This document shows, in pieces, positions 6,165 through 11,266 of a stretch of 11,266 nucleotides of DNA (position 1 is its first letter; each line of letters opens with the position of its first letter). The notes below the pieces were generated by a model. The model saw only the letters and a list, made by a program, of their open reading frames with translations, was not told the DNA's origin and ran no database searches. Position numbers and translations under genes: made by a program. Source of the DNA: Pseudomonas sp. (lineage in GTDB: Bacteria; Pseudomonadota; Gammaproteobacteria; Pseudomonadales; Pseudomonadaceae); the NCBI GenBank assembly GCA_030654635.1, contig JAURXE010000356.1:1-11266 (forward strand), written 5' to 3'.

Positions 6165-8909
6165 ATGTCAGCGAAGATTCAAAGCAGCACCTCAGCCACG
6201 CAAACCACCCGTTCGATCTGCTGCTACTGCGGCGTGGGCTGCGGTGTGCTCATCGAACATGACGGCGAGACCATCCTCAACGTCAAAGGCGATCCCGAGC
6301 ACCCGGCCAACTTTGGCAAGCTGTGCAGCAAGGGCTCCAGCCTGCACCTAACCGGTGACCTCAGCGCCCGCGCCCTGTACCCAGAGTTGCGCCTGGGTAA
6401 ACAACTGGCGCGCAGCCGCACCGACTGGGACAGCGCACTGGATCACGCAGCCCATCAATTTGCCGCCACCATCGCCGAACACGGCCCAGACAGCGTGGCT
6501 TTTTATGTCTCCGGCCAGCTGCTCACCGAGGACTACTACGCCTTCAACAAGCTGGCGCGGGCCTTGGTCGGCACCAACAATATCGACAGCAACTCGCGAC
6601 TGTGTATGTCGTCTGCGGTAACCGGCTACACCCGCAGCCTCGGTGCCGACGCGCCGCCGTGCAGCTACGAGGACATCGAGCAAAGCGACTGCGTGATGAT
6701 TGTCGGCAGCAACATGGCTTACGCCCACCCGGTGCTGTTTCGCCGTCTGGAGGAGGCCAAGGCCAAGCGCCCGCAGATGCAAATTATTGTGATCGACCCG
6801 CGGCGCACCGACACCTGCGAGCTGGCTGACCTGCACCTGGCGATTCAACCGGGCACCGATGTCGCGCTGTTTCACGGCATCTTGCACATCCTGATGTGGG
6901 AAGGCTGGCTCGACCGCAGCTTTATCGAGCAGCACACCGAAGGCTTCGATGCACTGAAAACCCTGGTGCGTGATTTCACCCCGCAAATGGTGGCCGAGCT
7001 GTGCGGCATTAACGTCGTCGACCTGCAAACCTGCGCCCACTGGATCGGCACCAGCCCAAGCTTCCTGTCGCTGTGGTGTATGGGCCTCAATCAGTCGAGT
7101 GCTGGCAGCGCCAAGAACAGCGCGTTGATCAACCTGCATTTGGCCACCGGGCAAATTGGCCGCGTCGGTGCCGGGCCGTTTTCCCTTACCGGCCAACCAA
7201 ACGCCATGGGCGGCCGCGAAACCGGCAGCATGGCTAACCTACTGCCCGGCCACCGCCACGTTGCCAATGCTGCGCACCGCGGCGAAGTTGCCAACTATTG
7301 GGGTGTTGAACAACTACCCGAGAATACCGGCCTAACCGCGGTAGAACTGTTTGACGCGGTCGGCGACGGGCGCATCAAGGCGCTGTGGATTGCCTGTACC
7401 AATCCTGCGCAATCGATGCCGGACCAGAACAAGATCCATCAAGCCCTCGCACTCTGCCCCTTTGTGGTGGTGCAAGAAGCTTTTAACACCACCGAGACCT
7501 GTCATTACGCCGATTTGTTATTGCCGGCCAGTAGCTGGGGCGAGAAAGAAGGCACCCTGACCAACTCCGAGCGGCGCATCAGCCACGTACGGCCGGCCAT
7601 CACGGCGCCGGGCCAAGCGCGCGCCGACTGGTCGATTACCCTCGACTTTGCTCGCCGCTTAGAACAACGCCTGCGCCCTACTCTGCCCAGCCTGTTTACC
7701 TTCGACAGCCCACAAGCGCTGTTCGACGAATACAAAGGCCTGACCGCCCAGCGCGACCTGGACATGTCGGGCCTGAGCTACAGCATTTTGGATCAGCAAG
7801 GTCCACAACAATGGCCGTTTCGCAGTGACCTCCAAAGCGGCACCCCCCGCCTGTATGCCGATGCGCAGTTTCCAACCGCCTCCGGTCGCGCCCAGTTTGT
7901 TGCCGACCCTTATCGAGCACCGGCCGAAAAACGCGATGCACGCTTCACCCTTAGCCTGAACACCGGGCGCTTGCGTGATCAGTGGCATGGCATGAGCCGC
8001 ACCGGCACTGCGGCGCGCCTGTTTGGCCATGTGGAAGAGGCGCTACTGAGCCTGCACCCCGACGAAATGCGCCGGCGGCGCTTGCTCGACGGTCAACTGG
8101 TCAGCCTAAAAAGCCGGCGTGGCAGCTTGGTCTTGCCGGTGCAGAGCGATGACAGCGTGCGCTCAGGCCACGCCTATCTGCCGATGCACTGGGGCAATCG
8201 CTTCCTCAAAGGTCTGGGAACCAATGTATTGACCTCCCCGGCGTTTGACCCACTGTCCAAGCAACCCGAACTCAAACACGCCAGCGTTGAAGTCAGCAAA
8301 GTGGATCTGCCTTGGCAGCTGTTTGCACTGGTGGAAGGCGACGTACAAAACCGCCTCAGCGCCCTGCGCCCGCTGCTGGAGGATTTCGCCTATGCCAGCC
8401 TGGGCTTGGCCGGACGTGAACGGCCAGCGCTACTGATTCGCGCCGCAGCAGCCAGCGCACCGGACAGTCAATTACTGGCACACATCGACCAACTGCTGGG
8501 CCTGGATGAAGGCCCTATCATGGCCTACGACGACCCGCGCAAAGCCGTCGGCAAGCGCGTGCGTATAGAAGAGGGTCGCATTACCGCTATCCGCCTGGCC
8601 GGCGAAACCGCCGCCCGTGACTGGCTCAAGAACCTGTGGAGTGAAGGACGCGCCGATGAAGAGCTGCGCCGCTGGCTGTTAGCGCCGCTCAGCACACCAC
8701 CCGGCAACAGCGGCACCAGTACCGGCAGCAAGACCCTGTGTAGCTGCATGAATGTCAGCAGCGCTGCCATTTGCGCCGGCATCCAGCGCGGCCTCGACCT
8801 TAACGGCCTCAAGCAAGAGCTTGGCTGCGGTAGTCAATGCGGCTCCTGCGTGCCCGAAATTAAACGCCTGCTGGCGACCCCGGTCGCTCAGCCGCCCGCA
8901 AAACTGTGA
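6165..8909 (+). CDS. nasA: Assimilatory nitrate reductase, molybdopterin catalytic subunit
   Basis: This 914-residue cytoplasmic enzyme of the bis-MGD molybdopterin family reduces nitrate to nitrite, supplying NirBD. The N-terminal [4Fe-4S] site is C19-x2-C22-x3-C26 and C54 (GKLCSKG). The likely molybdenum ligand is C147 in NSRLCMSS. The molybdopterin-binding core fills about 60-680. The C-terminus has a BFD-type [2Fe-2S] domain (C859, C861, C892, C895). Just before it, residues 790-820 (DPRKAV to W820) align without gaps to NirB 348-378, part of the reductase C-terminal segment. The chosen ATG has AGGAA at 6152-6156; a frame-open TTG at 6108 would add 19 residues across the hairpin and lacks a good site. 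No separate flavoprotein donor subunit is in the operon, so its electron donor is not shown. Confidence 0.95.
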   Translation: MSAKIQSSTSATQTTRSICCYCGVGCGVLIEHDGETILNVKGDPEHPANFGKLCSKGSSLHLTGDLSARALYPELRLGKQLARSRTDWDSALDHAAHQFAATIAEHGPDSVAFYVSGQLLTEDYYAFNKLARALVGTNNIDSNSRLCMSSAVTGYTRSLGADAPPCSYEDIEQSDCVMIVGSNMAYAHPVLFRRLEEAKAKRPQMQIIVIDPRRTDTCELADLHLAIQPGTDVALFHGILHILMWEGWLDRSFIEQHTEGFDALKTLVRDFTPQMVAELCGINVVDLQTCAHWIGTSPSFLSLWCMGLNQSSAGSAKNSALINLHLATGQIGRVGAGPFSLTGQPNAMGGRETGSMANLLPGHRHVANAAHRGEVANYWGVEQLPENTGLTAVELFDAVGDGRIKALWIACTNPAQSMPDQNKIHQALALCPFVVVQEAFNTTETCHYADLLLPASSWGEKEGTLTNSERRISHVRPAITAPGQARADWSITLDFARRLEQRLRPTLPSLFTFDSPQALFDEYKGLTAQRDLDMSGLSYSILDQQGPQQWPFRSDLQSGTPRLYADAQFPTASGRAQFVADPYRAPAEKRDARFTLSLNTGRLRDQWHGMSRTGTAARLFGHVEEALLSLHPDEMRRRRLLDGQLVSLKSRRGSLVLPVQSDDSVRSGHAYLPMHWGNRFLKGLGTNVLTSPAFDPLSKQPELKHASVEVSKVDLPWQLFALVEGDVQNRLSALRPLLEDFAYASLGLAGRERPALLIRAAAASAPDSQLLAHIDQLLGLDEGPIMAYDDPRKAVGKRVRIEEGRITAIRLAGETAARDWLKNLWSEGRADEELRRWLLAPLSTPPGNSGTSTGSKTLCSCMNVSSAAICAGIQRGLDLNGLKQELGCGSQCGSCVPEIKRLLATPVAQPPAKL

Positions 8910-8919
8910 GAATCTTAAA

Positions 8920-9657
8920 ATGAACGGAAAAGTCTGGTTGGTCGGCGCAGGTCCCGGTGATCCGGAGTTATTAACACTCAAAGCGGTGCGCGCACTGCAG
9001 CAAGCACAAATCGTCATGATCGATGATCTGGTCAATCCCGCAGTACTCGAGCACTGCACCAATGCCCGGGTCATCTCGGTCGGCAAACGCGGCGGCTGCC
9101 GCTCAACGCCACAAGCCTTTATCCATCGCCTGATGCTGCGCTATTCGCGCCAAGGTAAATGCGTGGTGCGCCTGAAAGGTGGCGATCCGTGTATTTTCGG
9201 CCGCGGCAGCGAAGAAGCCGACTGGCTGCAGCAGTTCAGTATCGAAGTCGAAATGGTCAACGGCATTACCGCAGGTCTGGCCGGTGCGACCAACTGCGGC
9301 ATTCCTCTAACGCTACGCGGCGTCAGCCGTGGCGTCACGCTGGTCACCGCCCACACCCAAGATGACAGCAGCCTGAACTGGGCCGCACTGGCGCAAGGCG
9401 GCACAACACTGGTGGTTTACATGGGCGTGGCCAAACTAAGCGAAATCCAGGGCAGCCTGTTGGCCGGAGGCATGCGCAACGACATGCCGGTGGCCATGAT
9501 CGAGAATGCCTCACTGCCCACCCAGCGCGAATGCCGCAGCAGCCTTGCGCAGATGCAACTGGATGCCCACAGCTTTCAGCTGAAAAGCCCAGCCATCCTG
9601 GTTATCGGGGAGGTTGCCGCCAGCAGCCAAGCCATCACTCTGGCCCAAACAGCCTAA
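8920..9657 (+). CDS. cobA: Uroporphyrinogen-III C-methyltransferase (SUMT)
   Basis: This 245-residue enzyme methylates uroporphyrinogen III twice with S-adenosylmethionine to give precorrin-2, the shared precursor of sirohaem and cobalamin. The N-terminal SAM-site loop is GAGPGDPELLT (9-19). RLKGGDPCIFGRGSEE near 84-99 and the IPLTLRGVSRG region match SUMT conserved blocks. The CysG dehydrogenase/ferrochelatase half is absent, so this is the single-domain form. The ATG lies 10 bases after the nasA stop, with only a weak GAGA ribosome site, so coupling to nasA translation is likely. An upstream ATG at 8752 in this frame would overlap nasA by 158 bases and add residues unlike SUMT. Being last in a nitrite reductase operon, its main job is probably sirohaem supply for NirB. 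Confidence 0.95.
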   Translation: MNGKVWLVGAGPGDPELLTLKAVRALQQAQIVMIDDLVNPAVLEHCTNARVISVGKRGGCRSTPQAFIHRLMLRYSRQGKCVVRLKGGDPCIFGRGSEEADWLQQFSIEVEMVNGITAGLAGATNCGIPLTLRGVSRGVTLVTAHTQDDSSLNWAALAQGGTTLVVYMGVAKLSEIQGSLLAGGMRNDMPVAMIENASLPTQRECRSSLAQMQLDAHSFQLKSPAILVIGEVAASSQAITLAQTA

Positions 9658-9660
9658 CCG

Positions 9661-9676
9661 CTTCGCACCTGCGAAG
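9661..9676 (+). repeat. Short hairpin just after cobA
   Basis: CTTCGCA and TGCGAAG are perfect inverted 7-base arms around CC, 3 bases after the cobA stop. No T run follows. It may protect the 3' end together with the terminator 10 bases further on. Confidence 0.4.
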
Positions 9677-9685
9677 ATGTACTTT

Positions 9686-9708
9686 GCCCGGCTAAGCCGG
9701 GCTTTTTT
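9686..9708 (+). terminator. Intrinsic terminator of the nirB-nirD-nasA-cobA operon
   Basis: GCCCGGC-TAA-GCCGGGC forms a perfect 7-pair GC stem with a 3-base loop, followed by six T (9703-9708). It lies 28 bases after the cobA stop on the plus strand. Confidence 0.92.
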
Positions 9709-9714
9709 ATGGGC

Positions 9715-9748
9715 AAAGAAAAGCCCGACCTAAGCCGGGCTTTTCTTT
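9715..9748 (-). terminator. Intrinsic terminator of oprF, probably bidirectional
   Basis: AAAGAAAAGCCCG (9715-9727) pairs perfectly with CGGGCTTTTCTTT (9736-9748). Read on the minus strand, the GC stem is followed by TTTTCTTT, ending the oprF message. Read on the plus strand it also ends in TTTTCTTT, so it is a back-up for cobA. Its core is a near copy of the hairpin at 9686-9708. Confidence 0.85.
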
Positions 9749-9751
9749 GCT

Positions 9752-9775
9752 GCAGACTCAGATTACTGAGCCTGC
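9752..9775 (-). repeat. Hairpin in the oprF 3' untranslated region
   Basis: GCAG-A-CTCAG and CTGAG-C-CTGC pair around the loop ATTA: nine pairs with one A-C mismatch. It lies between the oprF stop and the terminator. A second short palindrome, CACAGTA-T-TACTGTG (9783-9797), covers the oprF stop codon. Such stems often protect the 3' ends of abundant porin messages. Confidence 0.45.
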
Positions 9776-9789
9776 ATCACTACACAGTA

Positions 9790-10821
9790 TTACTGTGCAG
9801 CTTCAACACCAGCTTCTACGCGGCGGTTAACAGCGCGGCCGGCTTCAGTTGCGTTATCAGCAACTGGTTTGGCTTCGCCGTAACCAACAGCGTTAACACG
9901 GTCGCCAGCTACACCGTACTGGTTAACCAGTACAGCGCGAACGGCATCAGCACGACGAGTCGACAGACCTTGGTTGTAAGCGTCGGTGCCAACGGAGTCA
10001 GTGTAACCTTCAACGGTGGTGGTGGTTTTTGGATACTGTTGCATGAAATCAGCCAGGCTCTTGATATCGCCATAGCTGTCTTGCTTAACAACGGCCTTGT
10101 CGAAATCGAACTTAACGTCCAACTCAACACGCACAGCTTCAGCAACCACTACGCAACCGGTCGAATCAACAGTGGCGTTGGCTTCAGTGCCTGGGCACTT
10201 GTCGTCAGCATCACAAACGCCATCGCTGTCGCTGTCGGTGCAAACTTCAGCAACCGGGGCAACTGGAGCAGCAGGCTTGGTGCCGCCGCCGAAGTTAACG
10301 CCCAGGCCGAGGCCGGCCATGTATTCGCTGTTGCCAGCGTCGATATTGTACATGCCATCCAAGCTAGCCTTGGCGAACACGTTTTCGGTGAAGTAGTACT
10401 TCACGCCAGTACCAACGTTAGCGAAGGTGCTGCGATCGCGGCCACCAGTCGAATCTTGACCAATGCTCTGGTGAGCAAAGCCAGCAGAAACGTATGGACG
10501 CAGACCAACACCTGGGGTGCCGAAGTTATAAACGGCATCAAGGGCGCTCAAGCTACCCTTGATGTTTTTGCCGCTGTCTTCGCCACGAATATCGTGATAT
10601 TCGCCGTAGGACAAAGCCAACTCAACGTCGTCAGTCAGGTAGTAGCCCAGCGAGCCACCAAGCAGGTTACCGTGATTACCAAGATCACGGCTGCTATCAG
10701 GAGCGTAGTACTTTGCAAAAGCTTCAGCTTCAACAGCGCCTTGACCCTGGGCCATAACGTTGATCGAAGTAGCAGCTACCAGGCTGGCGATGACTACGCC
10801 CAGAGTGTTTTTCAGCTTCAT
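9790..10821 (-). CDS. oprF: Major outer membrane porin OprF (OmpA family)
   Basis: This 343-residue outer membrane protein links the membrane to peptidoglycan and forms a slow, nonspecific pore. It starts MKLKNTLGVVIASLV, a signal peptide likely cut after VMA (24). An eight-strand barrel domain follows to about 175, including TDDVELALSYGEYHD and FGTPGVGLRPYVSAGFAHQ, nearly identical to P. aeruginosa OprF from memory. A Pro-Ala linker and a Ca-type Asp-rich segment carry four cysteines (C194, C203, C209, C223). The OmpA peptidoglycan-binding domain fills about 233-335, with DVKFDFDK and NQGLSTRRADAVR. The start at 10819-10821 has AGGAA 7 bases upstream; an ATG 17 codons further up gives no signal-peptide start. 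It follows sigX on the same strand and has its own terminator. Confidence 0.97.
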   Translation of the reverse strand: MKLKNTLGVVIASLVAATSINVMAQGQGAVEAEAFAKYYAPDSSRDLGNHGNLLGGSLGYYLTDDVELALSYGEYHDIRGEDSGKNIKGSLSALDAVYNFGTPGVGLRPYVSAGFAHQSIGQDSTGGRDRSTFANVGTGVKYYFTENVFAKASLDGMYNIDAGNSEYMAGLGLGVNFGGGTKPAAPVAPVAEVCTDSDSDGVCDADDKCPGTEANATVDSTGCVVVAEAVRVELDVKFDFDKAVVKQDSYGDIKSLADFMQQYPKTTTTVEGYTDSVGTDAYNQGLSTRRADAVRAVLVNQYGVAGDRVNAVGYGEAKPVADNATEAGRAVNRRVEAGVEAAQ

Positions 10822-10937
10822 CCGTAAATTCCTATCGTGGTGAAATTGTTCAAAATTGCAGCTGTACGACAATCATGTACAACTTAGCGGCGAACTTTAA
10901 CACAGCAAAGCCCGACATAAAGGAACATTTTGCCTAA
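10822..10937 (-). promoter_or_regulatory. oprF: sigX-oprF intergenic region with inverted repeat
   Basis: These 116 bases separate sigX from oprF and should hold the oprF promoter or promoters; in Pseudomonas oprF is known to be partly SigX-dependent. I see an inverted repeat TGTAC-N9-GTACA (10863-10881) and an AT-rich stretch near the start codon. I cannot place -35 and -10 boxes with confidence. No T-tailed hairpin ends sigX, so some read-through from sigX into oprF is likely. Confidence 0.4.
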
Positions 10938-11266
10938 CTATTCATCGGTTGCATCAGCAAATTTCTCACGCAAGCGATCCAGTGCTCGCTTGTAACGCAT
11001 TTTTGTGGCACTAAGGCCCATATGCATGATGTCAGCAATCTCTTGAAACTCCAGCTCTGCGACAAACCGTAGCACGAGGATCTCGCGATCAATCGGGTTG
11101 ACATGCACCAGCCAACGATCCAGCCCTACACGGTCTTCGGCCTTAACCGGTTTCTCTTCTATCGCTTCTTCCAGCGGATCAAGGCTCAATGCATCAAGCA
11201 AGCGGCGTTTGCGGCGCTCTTTACGGTATTGGGTAATACACTCGTTATAAGTAATGCTATAGAGCC
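10938..11266 (-). CDS. sigX: ECF sigma factor SigX (N-terminus outside window)
   Basis: The last 108 residues of an ECF (sigma-70 group IV) factor are in the window, open to the right edge. The visible part starts in region 2 (LYSITYNECITQYRKERRKRR, the end of region 2.4). It then has an acidic linker and region 4 with the DNA-binding helix-turn-helix: DREILVLRFVAELEFQEIA followed by MGLSATKMRYKRALDRLREKF. It ends ATDE. Position directly upstream of oprF on the same strand identifies it as SigX, which in Pseudomonas drives oprF and cell-envelope genes. The start codon and region 2.1-2.3 are not in view. Confidence 0.9.
   Translation of the reverse strand, partial: LYSITYNECITQYRKERRKRRLLDALSLDPLEEAIEEKPVKAEDRVGLDRWLVHVNPIDREILVLRFVAELEFQEIADIMHMGLSATKMRYKRALDRLREKFADATDE

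Noticed and set aside
6348..7196. A 282-codon open frame on the minus strand within nasA
   Set aside because: It mirrors conserved molybdopterin reductase codons on the plus strand. Long antisense frames are common in GC-rich genes, and the product resembles nothing known.
8752..8919. Upstream ATG start for cobA
   Set aside because: It overlaps the conserved iron-sulfur end of nasA, and the added residues do not look like SUMT. The ATG at 8920 gives the standard N-terminus.
9709..10827. A 372-codon open frame on the plus strand opposite oprF
   Set aside because: It is antisense to oprF, begins inside the terminator hairpins, has no recognisable protein and no ribosome site. The oprF reading on the other strand is certain.
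10822..10872. Upstream ATG start for oprF
   Set aside because: The 17 added residues are polar and would spoil the signal peptide. MKLKNTLGVV at 10821 matches known OprF and has AGGAA upstream.

Overview
This window comes from a Pseudomonas-type gammaproteobacterium. The right half holds an OprF porin (OmpA-like, with the four-cysteine linker typical of Pseudomonas) beside a SigX-like ECF sigma factor. These sit next to a cobA-type methyltransferase, an assimilatory nitrate reductase and nirD/nirB, the same order I recall from P. aeruginosa PA1776-PA1781. The species cannot be named from this sequence.

Left third (1-2929, minus strand): a chemosensory-type operon, read right to left. It encodes a small membrane-anchored MCP-like protein with no sensor or HAMP domain, a CheX-like protein interrupted by an in-frame TAA, a second CheX-like protein fused to a degenerate receiver, and a CheY-like response regulator cut by the window edge. 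A good match to a FliA (sigma-28) flagellar promoter lies upstream. Both CheX-like proteins end in nearly the same peptide (GELEMF / GELELF), which resembles the CheY-binding tail of CheZ. This operon is the least conventional part of the window.

Centre (2930-3280): a 496-base divergent intergenic region. Towards the right it carries a sigma-54 promoter with exact GG-N10-GC spacing, then a leader with two adjacent hairpins whose hexaloops are AACGAA and AGAGAA (A at position 1, G at position 4). A strong intrinsic terminator ends just before nirB. This is the architecture expected for NasT-type (ANTAR) antitermination.

Right centre (3281-9657, plus strand): nirB-nirD-nasA-cobA, a nitrate/nitrite assimilation operon. 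NasA reduces nitrate to nitrite, NirBD reduces nitrite to ammonium, and the CobA/SUMT enzyme makes the precursor of sirohaem, the NirB cofactor. The C-terminus of NasA repeats a NirB-like module (reductase C-terminal segment plus BFD-type iron-sulfur domain).

Right end (9658-11266): two near-identical terminator hairpins separate cobA from the convergent oprF. The partial sigX gene, also on the minus strand, lies upstream of oprF and runs off the window. No tRNA, rRNA, CRISPR array or insertion sequence was seen.
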